DNA of 64,000 bases from Acidobacteriota bacterium (GCA_029263315.1 JAJCXR010000033.1:57856-121855), one strand, 5' to 3'; positions 1 through 9,832 are shown, counted from the first letter of the stretch. Translations and numbers: made by a program. Notes: generated by a model from the letters alone, not told the origin.

Positions 1-348
1 GTTGCCGATGCCACCACCCTGTGCCTTGGCGAAGGCGGACGTTTTCGTGTCGAGGTGACTTGGCGAGACTTCGCCGGGGGGACCGGCGTCGGCACCAAGG
101 TCACCGAATCCACCGATTCGGCACTCTTCTGGTTCTTCGACGCCGCCAATTGGGAGATGTTGGTCAAAGTCATCGATGCTTGCAGCTTTAACGGGCACTA
201 TTGGGTTTTCGCCGCCGCCACCACCAACGTCGAGTACACCTTGACCGTCACCGACACGGACACCGGGGTGGCGGCCGTCTACCAGAACCCGTTGGCTCAA
301 TCGTCCGAGGCGATTACCGACTCTGAGGCACTGGCGACCTGTCCTTGA
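1..348 (+). CDS. C-terminal end of a secreted protein (5' end outside window)
   Basis: The reading frame is open from base 1 and stops at TGA 346-348, so only the last 115 residues are visible. The fragment is rich in aromatic residues and beta-strand-like. It contains the phrases WRDFAGGTGVGTKV, FWFFDAANWEMLVKV and WVFAAATTNVEYTLTV. From memory, this is a C-terminal module that recurs at the end of many exported proteins of Acidobacteriota (Thermoanaerobaculia) and some myxobacteria. It carries two Cys in the visible core and one just before the end. No catalytic motif is visible and the role is unknown. A beta-sandwich surface or sorting domain is an inference. The ATG at base 55 is an internal Met, not the start. 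Confidence 0.75.
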   Translation, partial: VADATTLCLGEGGRFRVEVTWRDFAGGTGVGTKVTESTDSALFWFFDAANWEMLVKVIDACSFNGHYWVFAAATTNVEYTLTVTDTDTGVAAVYQNPLAQSSEAITDSEALATCP

Positions 349-549
349 AGGCGCCTTGAGCGAGTTGCGGCTCGACGATGGGCTCGGAGGGCAACACGCA
401 CTCGCCAGCGTTGGAGATGGCGTTTCGCATCGCACGGGTGTTCGTGGGGCGATGGAGGAGGTGTTTCAGTACGGAGACGGGTCGGTAGGCGGTGAGCCCT
501 GGACGCCATCTCGACTTAAGCCATCGCCACACGGCGGATAGCGGGGTGG

Positions 550-555
550 TAGAAT
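550..555 (+). promoter_or_regulatory. -10-like TAGAAT for a possible leaderless mRNA
   Basis: TAGAAT lies 7 nt before the ATG at 563 and 4 nt before the in-frame GTG at 560. A start point 6-8 nt after the hexamer would fall on the start codon. No -35 hexamer resembling TTGACA is visible at normal spacing. Confidence 0.35.
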
Positions 556-562
556 AAGGGTG

Positions 563-1618
563 ATGATTCCTATTTCGACGCGTCGTAAGATGGCCTTGGC
601 CCTGCTGAGCACGATCGTCTCCGCCTGGCTGACGGCGGGGACGATTGTGGCCCAGGTTACCGAGACCGACCAGCCGTTGGTTCAAATCCTGATCTATGGC
701 CTCGGCGCAGTCCATGTCACCTCCGACGCGCAGGGCGACGTGCTCCTCGTCTATCTACCTGAGCAGGGGACGCCTCCTGTGCACAACGTAGCCTTCTGGT
801 ACGGCGTCTGCGACGGCGTCTGCGACGGGTCCGGAGGCCACAAATGGCAACAGAGCTCCCATAACCTGGGGCGCCATACCGTCACCTTCCCGGACCTCAC
901 CGGCTCGCTGGTCATCCACCGCACCGGCTCCGCCTCCGGCAAACCGTCGACCCCCGCCGAGGCGGCGGGGGTTCAATGGATGGCCAAGTACCGTGAGCTC
1001 GACGAGGGCGCCCAAAACATTGTGGCCACGGCCGCTAATGTGCACCTCGAGCTGCGGGCCGGTCAATTGGAGACCTGCGCCTTGGTGCACGACCCCGGCA
1101 CAAAATTCCGCATCTGCGACTTGCAGCTCGAAGGCGCCAACGGCCAACCGCTGCGCCGTGCCTTCAGCGAGTACATGGTGCTGCGTCACCCCCTGAGCGT
1201 TGGCACCACCGAGATCACCGTCCTGGCCACGCCAGCCGGCGGCCAAACCCTCAAACAGGTGGTAAAAGTACTTGAAGGCACCTCCTCCTTCGTCGACTGG
1301 GACGATGGTAGCGGGATGAAAAGATATCGAAAGTTCTTCGACGTGCTGCTCGCCAACTTGCCGACCTCGACCCGGCGAGAGATGGAGTCCGATCACGGCA
1401 ACCTCCTCAAGGGCTCTGGAAAACTCTTCCCGAGCGCCGTCAGAAAGTGGTCGGTTACGGCACCGGAGTGCCGCGAGACCGTCGGTGGTTGGATATGCGA
1501 CGTTGATGGTGGCTGCCTCGAAAACAAGCAGCCAGCCTGCTGGGGCTACTTCAAGACCTATCCCAATTTCCCCAGCGGCCTCGATCGCCCCATTTGCCCC
1601 CTGGTCGAGTTTCCGTAG
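563..1618 (+). CDS. Secreted protein of unknown function
   Basis: This encodes 351 residues from ATG 563; a GTG at 560 is an in-frame alternative. The N-terminus has a basic stretch (TRRK) followed by a hydrophobic segment ending in AQV near residue 32, a typical Sec signal peptide. The mature part has several Cys, including pairs near residues 90 and 170-185 and a cluster in the last 50 residues, so disulfides are likely in the periplasm or outside the cell. I recognise no family or catalytic motif. The next gene begins 12 nt after its stop on the same strand, so the two are probably co-transcribed. Codon use matches the neighbourhood. Confidence 0.7.
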   Translation: MIPISTRRKMALALLSTIVSAWLTAGTIVAQVTETDQPLVQILIYGLGAVHVTSDAQGDVLLVYLPEQGTPPVHNVAFWYGVCDGVCDGSGGHKWQQSSHNLGRHTVTFPDLTGSLVIHRTGSASGKPSTPAEAAGVQWMAKYRELDEGAQNIVATAANVHLELRAGQLETCALVHDPGTKFRICDLQLEGANGQPLRRAFSEYMVLRHPLSVGTTEITVLATPAGGQTLKQVVKVLEGTSSFVDWDDGSGMKRYRKFFDVLLANLPTSTRREMESDHGNLLKGSGKLFPSAVRKWSVTAPECRETVGGWICDVDGGCLENKQPACWGYFKTYPNFPSGLDRPICPLVEFP

Positions 1619-1630
1619 GAGCTCCAACAG

Positions 1631-4600
1631 GTGAAGGGATTTAAGGCAAGGACGTGCGCCGTGGATTCCGTAGGCCGGGTGCACCGAAGGCTCGTCGCCG
1701 TCCTGCTTTCAGCCATTTTTCTTGCCACCTGCAGTCTTGCCCAGCAGGGTCCCACGCTCCCCGCCGACCCGCTATCGGAACCTTGTTTCGCCCAGGCGCC
1801 ACCCGGTCAGGTGCCGGCCGCGACCCTCGAGGAGGGGTTACGCCTGGTGGAAGCGGACTGCACCCGGGGCTCCGTCGGCTCTCTGCAGCTGGGCATCTAC
1901 CGGCTGGAATGGCAGGACGCCGAGGGTGTTTGGCAACGGGGAGAGCAAGTCGCGCTACTGAGGAGCACGGTCGATGATTTGTGGTGGTATCGCCTCGGTG
2001 CCGGTGGCCCTGTGGCCTGGTCCACCCTCGCTCAGGCCGGCGACCCGCATATCCTGTCCGAGCTGATCCCTGTCCTACTGCCAGATTCTGAGGTCCCGAG
2101 CTCCTCGGGCGGCGACCCCTGTGGCGGTGCTTCCGAGTGCCAGAGCTGGTCGTCGTGGATCTTCGATCAGCGGGTCGGCGACAATGGACCGGGGCTACGA
2201 CGGCTGGACAGGGTGTTGCACCGGCGAGCCTTGGGCTGGCAAGGCGTTGCCCAATGGCTTGCCCGCGCCCTCGACGGCGTCCCGGAGTCGCCCCAGGCTG
2301 CGAACGGCTCGGACTATCCGACGGCGGTGCGCCCTCGGTTGTTGGCGGGGTTGCCGCGCAGCTCCTGGCTCACCTGGACCCTGACGTCGCGGACGGCGGG
2401 TCGTAGCGAGCTCCTGGAGCGCCACTGGAACCTTCCGTCTCCGAGCAGCCTCTTCCCCGGGCTCGACCTGCCTGCCTGGCCAGCATCGAGCTCAGTGATT
2501 CCGCCGAGGCCGGTGTCGCCGTCCGCCCCCGCCCCGGCGGCTGGCGGTTCCGGCCTGGCCGCCCCGGCTGCGAGCCCAACCCGGGGATCGACGAGCAGTC
2601 CGTCCGAAAGCTTCTGTCCGGGGATGGTTCATGTACCCCGAGCACGGGCCGAGGGCTACGGCTTCGAGTGGTCGTGGCATCCCCTGGCCCTGGCTGAAAC
2701 AGACCTCGCCACCGGTGGCGCCACCTCCACCACCTCGGCTGGCTGCTTGCCCGTTCCACCGGCCACGGAGTTCGCCCTCGAGTTGCGCAATGACAGGGTA
2801 CACATCCAATCCCGCGCCGCCTTCGATGAGTCGCCGATCCTGGCCTGGAATCCCGTCACCATCCGGGTGCCCCAAGGGGGCCCCTATGTTTTTGTGCAAC
2901 CGGGGGGTGACTATCGCGAGAAGCTGGTGGCCGCCAACATCTTTAGCTGGTTGAACCACGGGATTGACCGTTTCACCGACCTCGACCCCTCCCTCGGCCG
3001 CTTGGTGGCCAATCTCGAGATCTCCCAGTGGCGCCACCTGGAGACCTGTGCCGGGCACTGGCCCTACCCCGGCAAGATATACCTGCCTCTTGCCTGTCCA
3101 TTCGCCGAAAGTTTCGTGCCCAAGGGCATGTGTCCCGATGTGGTGCTGCACGAGCTGAGCCACGAGGTGATCGGACGGGCGGTCAAGCAGGCGAGCCACC
3201 AAGGCACCGTCGACGGCGATCTTTTCGAGGCCTTGGCCGACCACTTCGCCATGGGTTTCCGCGGCGGGTCGGGCCGGCCGAGCTTCTTCCGCTTCGGCCT
3301 CAATTGTCAGAACGACCACCGCATCTTCGATCTCGACCGGTTCGGCTCAGGGCTCGGTCGTTACAACCTGCAGGTGGTGCTCGGCAGCTTGCGTCAGCAC
3401 GACCTCAACGCCGAGCAGGGAAAGGTCTTCGACAAGCTGCTCACCCTCGCCGTGCGACTCGCCCCGAACGACATCGAGAGCTTCGTCCGCCAACTGGTGG
3501 ACTTGGCCGTCAAGGAGAAGAGTGTCGACATTGCCGACCAAGTCTGCCAGGCATTGGTCGACCACGCCGGCCACTGTGACGACCTATGCAAGGGGCGCAG
3601 CCTATGCACCGGATTTACCAAGACGCGGCGGGTGGGCGATCGGCTGACGGTCGAGGGCCGCTTCCTGGGTTCCGTCGATCGGGCGCCGGAACCGGCGTGT
3701 ACGACTTACGCCTTGCGGGTCGAGGATCTCGATTCCGGCCAGCAGATAGACTGCCGCAGCGGCGAGGCGGCGCACCTTGAGGAGAGCTTCGACCTGGCAC
3801 CGGGTACCGGTCCCTTGGCCCTGCGCCTCCAGGCTTGTGCCCATCCGGCACCCGATCCCTGCTCGGCGACCGACGAGGTGCATGCGAACGGAGCCCATTT
3901 CGAAACCGCGGCCCGCATCGATGGCTGGCCCTCCGCCCAGCTGCAACCGGGCCGGCAGATGGCCACCCAACTGGCCTTCGAGGCTCCCGCTCTGGCGGAT
4001 TTCGGCGACGGCCCACCGCTGCTCGGGGTCACGGCGGCGGGGGATTTCGGGGTGGTTTCGGCGACGGGTCTGAGGCAATTCGAGGTGGTGGAAGAGGGCG
4101 CCGACGACGGCAAGCTCTATCGGCTGAGCACCGACGTCACCACCAGCGGAGGAGGCCAGGTCCAGGGCTGGTCCGTCGACGGCCGGCAGCTTTCGACTCA
4201 CCTCGAACCAGCGCCTGGCCAGGCTGACGGTTGGCGTTGGCGTTGGGTGTCTGGAGATCAACGTCCCGGGGAGGTGGAACGGGACGCTGTGCTGCGAGGT
4301 GATGGGCCGACCTTGGTCGCCACCGACCCTCGGGTCGAGCTGCTGGCTTGGGATGCCTCGCGGCTGACGGTTGGCGACTGGAGTCGGCCGACCCCCGAAA
4401 TCCGCTCCCTGCCCTGGCCTGAACCCATCGATCCCACGACCTTGCAGGTGCTGTGGACCCCCGGTGGCCCGGTGCTCTCGGCGGAGCAGCGCTTCCCCCG
4501 CCAGCAGCGTGTATTGCAGATCGACACATCGCTCCCGGAGCCCACCCTGGTCGACGTCGAGACCACCTGGTTGGTGCGGCCGATCGAGCTTCCCGGATTG

Positions 4601-5167
4601 AGGGTGACCCGCTGGCGGGACGGCCGAGCGTTGCGCAACTGGACCTTCCGCATCGACCAGAGCCTGTGCCGAGCCCCGCCGTTCCTCGCTGCCTCGATGA
4701 TCGGCTCCGACTCCGCCAGCTCTGTCGAGTGTGATGGCGACCGCTGCCGGCTGGCGGTGCTGACCTGTGACGGTCACCTGGCCCGTCTCGACCTATCGTC
4801 AGAGCTGCCCGTGTGGTCTCGGCCCACGGTCGGCGATACGGCCGTGCCCTTGAACCTGCACGGCGTCGTTCCGAGCATCGATGGCTTGCATCCCCTGCAA
4901 TCCGGCACGTTCACCGGCAACACCGAGCAGTGGCTGGCGGGCCCCCTGCGGAGCCGCGACGAAACCGGCCGCTGGGTAGATCGCCTCTGGATCCTCGATG
5001 AGGATTTGCAGATCGTTCCGCTGACCGTGCCGATCTCGACTTTGGGTCCGCTGCGGGCCTCGCCGGTGGTGACCCGGGTGGAGGGTGACGATCCACCGGA
5101 GACCCGGCCGCAGATCCTGCTACTGACGGACGATGGCGTCGAGGTTTGGCGGGCACTGACTCCCTAG
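1631..5167 (+). CDS. Large secreted zinc metalloprotease-like protein (HExxH)
   Basis: This encodes 1,178 residues from a GTG start, with GGAG 9 nt upstream. A basic N-region and hydrophobic core ending in SLAQQ near residue 40 form a signal peptide. Residues 507-511 read HELSH, a zinc-binding HExxH motif. A FEALAD sequence follows at 532-537, placing Glu533 and Asp537 where gluzincin peptidases (thermolysin-like) have the third zinc ligand and its supporting Asp. The first 500 residues include a Pro/Ala/Ser-rich linker near 300-335. The last 550 residues look beta-rich, with paired Cys after residue 640, and may be substrate-binding or adhesion domains. Peptidase activity is inferred from the motif alone. 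It probably forms an operon with the preceding secreted protein, and its stop lies in the palindrome TCCCTAGGGA. Confidence 0.75.
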   Translation: MKGFKARTCAVDSVGRVHRRLVAVLLSAIFLATCSLAQQGPTLPADPLSEPCFAQAPPGQVPAATLEEGLRLVEADCTRGSVGSLQLGIYRLEWQDAEGVWQRGEQVALLRSTVDDLWWYRLGAGGPVAWSTLAQAGDPHILSELIPVLLPDSEVPSSSGGDPCGGASECQSWSSWIFDQRVGDNGPGLRRLDRVLHRRALGWQGVAQWLARALDGVPESPQAANGSDYPTAVRPRLLAGLPRSSWLTWTLTSRTAGRSELLERHWNLPSPSSLFPGLDLPAWPASSSVIPPRPVSPSAPAPAAGGSGLAAPAASPTRGSTSSPSESFCPGMVHVPRARAEGYGFEWSWHPLALAETDLATGGATSTTSAGCLPVPPATEFALELRNDRVHIQSRAAFDESPILAWNPVTIRVPQGGPYVFVQPGGDYREKLVAANIFSWLNHGIDRFTDLDPSLGRLVANLEISQWRHLETCAGHWPYPGKIYLPLACPFAESFVPKGMCPDVVLHELSHEVIGRAVKQASHQGTVDGDLFEALADHFAMGFRGGSGRPSFFRFGLNCQNDHRIFDLDRFGSGLGRYNLQVVLGSLRQHDLNAEQGKVFDKLLTLAVRLAPNDIESFVRQLVDLAVKEKSVDIADQVCQALVDHAGHCDDLCKGRSLCTGFTKTRRVGDRLTVEGRFLGSVDRAPEPACTTYALRVEDLDSGQQIDCRSGEAAHLEESFDLAPGTGPLALRLQACAHPAPDPCSATDEVHANGAHFETAARIDGWPSAQLQPGRQMATQLAFEAPALADFGDGPPLLGVTAAGDFGVVSATGLRQFEVVEEGADDGKLYRLSTDVTTSGGGQVQGWSVDGRQLSTHLEPAPGQADGWRWRWVSGDQRPGEVERDAVLRGDGPTLVATDPRVELLAWDASRLTVGDWSRPTPEIRSLPWPEPIDPTTLQVLWTPGGPVLSAEQRFPRQQRVLQIDTSLPEPTLVDVETTWLVRPIELPGLRVTRWRDGRALRNWTFRIDQSLCRAPPFLAASMIGSDSASSVECDGDRCRLAVLTCDGHLARLDLSSELPVWSRPTVGDTAVPLNLHGVVPSIDGLHPLQSGTFTGNTEQWLAGPLRSRDETGRWVDRLWILDEDLQIVPLTVPISTLGPLRASPVVTRVEGDDPPETRPQILLLTDDGVEVWRALTP

Positions 5168-5206
5168 GGACCGTAGCGATGACGGAAGCGCCCTGGTGGG
5201 CTCTGC

Positions 5207-6910
5207 TCAGGGAGAAGATCGGTCTCCGAGTGGCTCCACGAGCCTGTGCAGACGCCCCGTCTCCAGGGGCCCCAAGTCCTGCCGGATTCCCGACGGCCAG
5301 ATCAACCGCACCTCCGGAGCCTGAGGAGCGCCCTCGCCGAGGCCGATGGTGAGCAGGGGTTCGCTGGCCGAGAGGTAGGAGCCGCCACTGACTAGGGTGC
5401 GGTGGAGGGTGCGCTCGCCGAGGTCGACTTCGACCCGGGTGCCGAAGGCGGAGCGATTGCTGCGTCGACCCTCGAGGTGCAGGCGTAGGAAGGGGCGGCG
5501 GGGAGCTTCGTTGCGCAGCACAACGGCGGGGCGGCCGTTCTGGGTGATCACCAGATCGAGGTCGCCGTCCCCGTCGAGGTCGCCACAGGCTAATCCGCGG
5601 CCGACCAGGGGGCGGGCCAGGGGGCTCGACAGGTTCGGCTCGAGCCGCCGGAAGCTGCGTCCCTCGAGATTGCGGAAAAGGGCCAAGGGCTGGGCGTAAC
5701 GGTGGGCGGCCTGGAAGCGGGTGATGTCGGGTTCGATGTGGCCGTTGGCGAACACCAGGTCGAGCCAACCGTCGTTGTCGAGATCCACCGCCAAGGTACC
5801 GAAGGCAAGGTCCATCAAGGTTGGCAGGCCGACCCCGAGCACCGCCGCGTCGTCGACAAAAAGGCTACCCCCACGCTGGCGGTAAACCGAGGCCATTTCC
5901 TGGGCGAAGTTGCCGATCACCAGGTCAGAGCGGCCGTCGCCGTCTAGGTCACCGGCGTCGATACCCATGGCGCCCCGCGGTGAGCCGGACGGGCCGAAGG
6001 CGATGCCCGCCTCCAGCCCCACCTCCTGGAAGGTGCCGTCGCCGCGGTTGCGGTAGAGGAAGTTGCGGGCGGTGTCGTTGGCCACCGCCAGATCAGGCCA
6101 TCGATCGCCTTCGAGGTGGAGCACCGCGAGGCCAAGGGTCTTGCCGACATGGTTGCCGAGACCCGAGCTCTCGGTGATGTCCTCGAAGCCTTCACCATGG
6201 CGATTTCTGTAGAGCCGGTTGATGGCGCCCGGATAGGCCTCCGGTGTGCAGTAGATGCGTTGCTCACCGTCGGCACGGCAGGGTAGGTCGCCGGCGGCGC
6301 TCCAATCGACATAGCGCCCCACCACCAAATCGAGCCAGCCGTCACCGTCGCTGTCGAGGAAGGCGGCGTTCGAAGCGAAACCTTCGTTGGACAGGCCCCA
6401 GACGGCGGAAACATCTTCGAAGGTGGCGTCACCACGGTTGAGATAGAGGTGCTCGCCGCCGACGCCGGTGAGTAGGAGGTCGAGGTCGCCGTCGTTGTCG
6501 ACATCGCCCACCGCCGTGCCCATGCCGAGGAATGGGGGCTCGAGACCTGAGCCTTCGGTGATGTCTTCGAAGGTGCCGTCGCCGCGGTTGCGGTAGAGGG
6601 CGCCGGCATGGCGACCGGCCGGCGGGGCGTCTAGCTCTGCCACGCCCAGGGAGTCGAGGAAAAAAAGATCCGGCCAAAGATCGCCGTCGGCGTCGAAGAC
6701 GGCGACACCGGCGCCCATGGTTTCGGGCAGAAAGCGATCGGCGGAAGCGCCGTTGTGGTGCTCGAAGCGGACGCCCGCGGCCGCCGTCACATCGCTCATC
6801 GTCCAGCCCGTTTCCGTCGCGACGGGCTGCGCACGCGGTGGCGTCTCGCCGCAGGCCAGAACGGCGAGGAACGGCATATAGATCCACCAATGTTTCAGCA
6901 GCTCAGCCAT
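5207..6910 (-). CDS. CRTAC1-like FG-GAP/VCBS and ASPIC/UnbV lipoprotein
   Basis: This encodes 567 residues. The N-terminus ends in VLAC with Cys20, a plausible lipobox, so it is probably an outer-membrane or periplasmic lipoprotein. From about residue 60 to 470 there are repeated Asp-rich loops such as DVDNDGDLD, DSDGDGWLD and DLDGDGRSD. These are the calcium-binding blades of an FG-GAP/VCBS beta-propeller. The last 90 residues match the ASPIC/UnbV domain, with the FGTRVEV, SGGSYLSASEP and IWPSG signatures. The start codon overlaps the end of the upstream response-regulator gene by 8 nt, so it is the third gene of a kinase-regulator-lipoprotein operon. The biochemical role of this family is not settled; binding of proteins or polysaccharide is an inference. 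Confidence 0.85.
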   Translation of the reverse strand: MAELLKHWWIYMPFLAVLACGETPPRAQPVATETGWTMSDVTAAAGVRFEHHNGASADRFLPETMGAGVAVFDADGDLWPDLFFLDSLGVAELDAPPAGRHAGALYRNRGDGTFEDITEGSGLEPPFLGMGTAVGDVDNDGDLDLLLTGVGGEHLYLNRGDATFEDVSAVWGLSNEGFASNAAFLDSDGDGWLDLVVGRYVDWSAAGDLPCRADGEQRIYCTPEAYPGAINRLYRNRHGEGFEDITESSGLGNHVGKTLGLAVLHLEGDRWPDLAVANDTARNFLYRNRGDGTFQEVGLEAGIAFGPSGSPRGAMGIDAGDLDGDGRSDLVIGNFAQEMASVYRQRGGSLFVDDAAVLGVGLPTLMDLAFGTLAVDLDNDGWLDLVFANGHIEPDITRFQAAHRYAQPLALFRNLEGRSFRRLEPNLSSPLARPLVGRGLACGDLDGDGDLDLVITQNGRPAVVLRNEAPRRPFLRLHLEGRRSNRSAFGTRVEVDLGERTLHRTLVSGGSYLSASEPLLTIGLGEGAPQAPEVRLIWPSGIRQDLGPLETGRLHRLVEPLGDRSSP

Positions 6911-8309
6911 CGCGTTCTCCGAGTAGGTCGTGCTTGCGTAAGTAGTAGGCCAGATTTCGCTCGTCGACGCCGAGCCGGGCAGCGGCCTCCTTGCGCACCC
7001 CGCCGCTCTGCCGCAGGGCCTCGAAAAGGGCCTGGCGCTCGGCTCGAGCTTTCACCTCAGTAAGCCTCAGGGAGTCGTCGGAGTGTGCCGCGACACCCGG
7101 CTGAAAGGGCGGCAGGCTCTCGGGCTGCAGGCTGGTGCCCTTCTCGAGCAGCACTCCCCGTTCGACGACATTCTTCAGCTCGCGCACGTTGCCGGGCCAG
7201 TGGTGGGCGCGCAACAACTCGAGAGTGCGCTCGCCGAGGTGGTCCACCTTCTTGCCCTGGGCCGCGGTCGCATCGGCGAGGAAGGCGTGGGCCAGGACAT
7301 CGATGTCGTCGCGGCGCCGGCGCAGCGGCGGCAGCTCGATGGTGACAGCATTGATGCGATAGAAGAGGTCGGCGCGAAAACGCCCGGCGGCAACCTCTTC
7401 GTCGAGCCGTGCATTGCTGGCTGAGATCAAGCGCACGTCGGTGTGGGTGGGGCGGCTGTCGCCGAGGCGCTCGAAATGGCCGTCCTCCAGCACCCGCAGC
7501 ACTTTGGCCTGGGCGGTCGCCGGCAGGGAGTTGATCTCATCGAGGAAGAGGGTTCCGCCATCGGCCACCCGGAAGCGGCCTTCGCGATCGCTGAGGGCAC
7601 CGGTGAAGGCGCCCTTGCGGTGACCGAAAAATTCGCTTTCGAAAAGCTCCACCGGAATGGCCGCACAGTTCACCGCTACAAAGGCTCTGTCGGCGCGGCG
7701 ACCGCGGTGGTGCAGGAAGCGCGCCACTTCTTCCTTGCCGGTTCCGGTTTCTCCCACCAAAAGAACGGCAGCCGGGGCCTCCGCCGCCACCTCGGCGAGC
7801 TCCATCACCCGCTGCCATGCCGCCGACACCCCAAGAGGGCCACGCCGCGCGGGGCCGGATTTTTGACCGCGCAAGTAGCGCCGCTCGCGATCTCGCCTGG
7901 CGTGCTCGAGGCAGCGATCGAGGGTGAGCACCAACTCGTCGGCGTTGGTGGGTTTGAGTAGGTAGTCGGCGGCGCCGGCGCGCAGGCATTCCACCGCCGA
8001 GGTCACGGTGCCGTAGGCGGTCAGCACGAGAATCGGTGGCGCCCCCTCCGCCGCCAGCTGGCGCACCAGGTCGAGCCCGTCACGGCCTGGCATCTTCAAA
8101 TCGGTGACCACCGCGTCGATGCCGTCGAGCTGGGCGGGTTGCAGGGCTTCATCGACGGAAGCGGCGGTGCGAGCTTCAAAACCGCGGCGTTCGAGGAGGT
8201 TCGCCAACGAGTCGCGGACGTAGGCCTCGTCGTCGACGATCAACACGCTGCCACGGTGGCCGGTGGCTGGGGGGTCCATGCCGCGGCGGCTCACGGCACG
8301 GCGGCTCAC
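6903..8309 (-). CDS. NtrC-family sigma-54-dependent response regulator
   Basis: This encodes 468 residues from GTG 8309, which overlaps the kinase stop by 4 nt (GTGA) and has GAGG 7 nt upstream. ATG 8279 is the alternative and gives 458 residues. The receiver domain (about 23-135) has the acidic pair Asp26/Asp27, the phospho-acceptor Asp70 in TDLKMPG, Thr97 and Lys119. The AAA+ sigma-54 activation domain (about 155-390) has Walker A GETGTGKE at 185-192, the sigma-54 contact loop GAFTGA at 232-237 and Walker B GGTLFLDEI at 250-258. A Fis-type helix-turn-helix ends the protein. When phosphorylated by the adjacent kinase it should remodel sigma-54 RNA polymerase. The beta-barrel gene at 10105 is the obvious candidate target. 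Upstream reading in this frame is a shadow of the kinase gene. Confidence 0.92.
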   Translation of the reverse strand: MSRRAVSRRGMDPPATGHRGSVLIVDDEAYVRDSLANLLERRGFEARTAASVDEALQPAQLDGIDAVVTDLKMPGRDGLDLVRQLAAEGAPPILVLTAYGTVTSAVECLRAGAADYLLKPTNADELVLTLDRCLEHARRDRERRYLRGQKSGPARRGPLGVSAAWQRVMELAEVAAEAPAAVLLVGETGTGKEEVARFLHHRGRRADRAFVAVNCAAIPVELFESEFFGHRKGAFTGALSDREGRFRVADGGTLFLDEINSLPATAQAKVLRVLEDGHFERLGDSRPTHTDVRLISASNARLDEEVAAGRFRADLFYRINAVTIELPPLRRRRDDIDVLAHAFLADATAAQGKKVDHLGERTLELLRAHHWPGNVRELKNVVERGVLLEKGTSLQPESLPPFQPGVAAHSDDSLRLTEVKARAERQALFEALRQSGGVRKEAAARLGVDERNLAYYLRKHDLLGERDG

Positions 8310-9832
8310 GGCACCGCCTCTGCCGACATCTGGCTGGGCAATACTACCCGCACCCTGGCGCCGCCAGCCTCGCGGTTGTCCACTTCGATGCGACCCCCGT
8401 GGTCGATGACGATGCCATGGCACACCGCAAGGCCGAGGCCGAGGGAACCGCGGGTTGATTGGAAGGGTTCGAACAGATGCTCTACGACGGTGGAGGGAAA
8501 ACCCGGACCGCGGTCGAGCACCTCGAGCACCACTTCCTCGGCTTCGCCCTTCGTCTGTCGCGCCCGAACTTCCACTTCGCCACCGCTGGGCCGCGCTTGG
8601 CAGGCATTGAGCACCAGGTTGAGGACCAACTGGCCGAGGGTCTGAGGATCGCCGCAGAGAGGCAAGGCGGTGGTAGGTCCGGTGCGCAGCGCCACGTTCT
8701 GACAATCGGGGTGGCCGCGGAGGAATTCCACCGTGCCCTCGACCACCTCTGCCAGGTCGATCTGTCGTTTCTCAGCGCGGCCCGGCTGGGCGAAGCGCAG
8801 CACCTGGCGCACCGTGCCGGCGGCACGGTCGATGCCCTCGCGCAGACGGGGCAGCCAGCGTCGGGCGCTGTCTGGGACGCCCCTCTCCAAGTCTTCTTCC
8901 AATAGATGGAGGTAATTGGCCATCCCCTCCAGTGGGTTGTTGATCTCGTGGGCGAGGCCCGCCGCGAAGCGCCCGAGGCTGGCCAGACGCTCGGCGTGGC
9001 GCACCTGGCCCTCGAGAGCGTGCAAGCGCGCTTGTTGTGCCGCCTCGCTCTCGAGCCGTGCCAGCCGCCGCACCCGTCGCAGGGTGAGACCGGCCAGCAC
9101 CAGCGATAGGGGAATGAGGGAGACGTTCCACAACAGGGTGAAGAAGTAGCGATCGGCCAGCCGCTCGACATGGTGGACAACTCCGCTGTCGACCTCGGCG
9201 CGTTCCAACCAGCCCCTCAGCGGAGGTGTCCACAGGGCGCTTTCCACCGCTTCCAAGCGCCCCGCCGTCTCCATTGGGCTCGGGTGGAGACGCAGGCCAG
9301 GACCGATGGTGGCGAGAAGCGGCGTCGGATCGACCCAGGCATGCAAATGCCCGGTCCCCTCACCCAGGGGCCAAGTGGCCGCCATCAGGCCGTCATCGCT
9401 CGGCGCCGCACTGCCGGGTGGGGCGAGTTGCGGCACACCGTCTTGTCGGACTGCGATGGCGCGGAGGGCTACGGACCCGACGGAGACTTCCAAACGGCGC
9501 ACCGCCGGCCTCGATTCGAGAAAAAGCAAGAGGGAGGCCTCGATATCGAGGCGTGCCCAGCGTCGGCCCATGGGGTCGTCATCGTCGACCGGCTGGATGT
9601 TGGTGAGCGGCGGCGTGCGGGCGAGAAAGGAAAGGTCGGCGTGCTGCTGTGCCAGGAGGGCCTCGAAGGTGCGGGCATCGGCCCGGGTTTCGAGGCCCCG
9701 CTGTTGGCGGAGGGCGGCGCGCACGTCCCGGCGCGAAGACACCAGACCCACTACGGCCAACAGGTTGATGGCCAACAGCAGGACGACGAGCCCGATGGCC
9801 GGATCGAATCCTTGAACGAAGCGCAGGCGCAT
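8306..9832 (-). CDS. Membrane sensor histidine kinase (NtrB-like)
   Basis: This encodes 508 residues from ATG 9832, with AAGGA 8 nt upstream. Transmembrane helices at about 13-31 and 229-251 frame a periplasmic sensor region of about 200 residues with no recognised fold. The cytoplasmic part has a short coiled coil and a HisKA domain with HEINNPL (His295). The HATPase domain follows, with N-box LVLNLVLNACQA, G1 DRGPGFP and G2 GLGLAVCHG. It should autophosphorylate on His295 and pass phosphate to Asp70 of the regulator encoded next, whose start codon overlaps its stop. The signal sensed is unknown. Confidence 0.92.
   Translation of the reverse strand: MRLRFVQGFDPAIGLVVLLLAINLLAVVGLVSSRRDVRAALRQQRGLETRADARTFEALLAQQHADLSFLARTPPLTNIQPVDDDDPMGRRWARLDIEASLLLFLESRPAVRRLEVSVGSVALRAIAVRQDGVPQLAPPGSAAPSDDGLMAATWPLGEGTGHLHAWVDPTPLLATIGPGLRLHPSPMETAGRLEAVESALWTPPLRGWLERAEVDSGVVHHVERLADRYFFTLLWNVSLIPLSLVLAGLTLRRVRRLARLESEAAQQARLHALEGQVRHAERLASLGRFAAGLAHEINNPLEGMANYLHLLEEDLERGVPDSARRWLPRLREGIDRAAGTVRQVLRFAQPGRAEKRQIDLAEVVEGTVEFLRGHPDCQNVALRTGPTTALPLCGDPQTLGQLVLNLVLNACQARPSGGEVEVRARQTKGEAEEVVLEVLDRGPGFPSTVVEHLFEPFQSTRGSLGLGLAVCHGIVIDHGGRIEVDNREAGGARVRVVLPSQMSAEAVP

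Noticed and set aside
6903..8705. A 600-residue version of the response regulator
   Set aside because: The first 132 residues lie inside the kinase gene in another frame, are Arg/Pro/Ser-rich and have no receiver-domain features. The regulator fits a start at 8309 or 8279.
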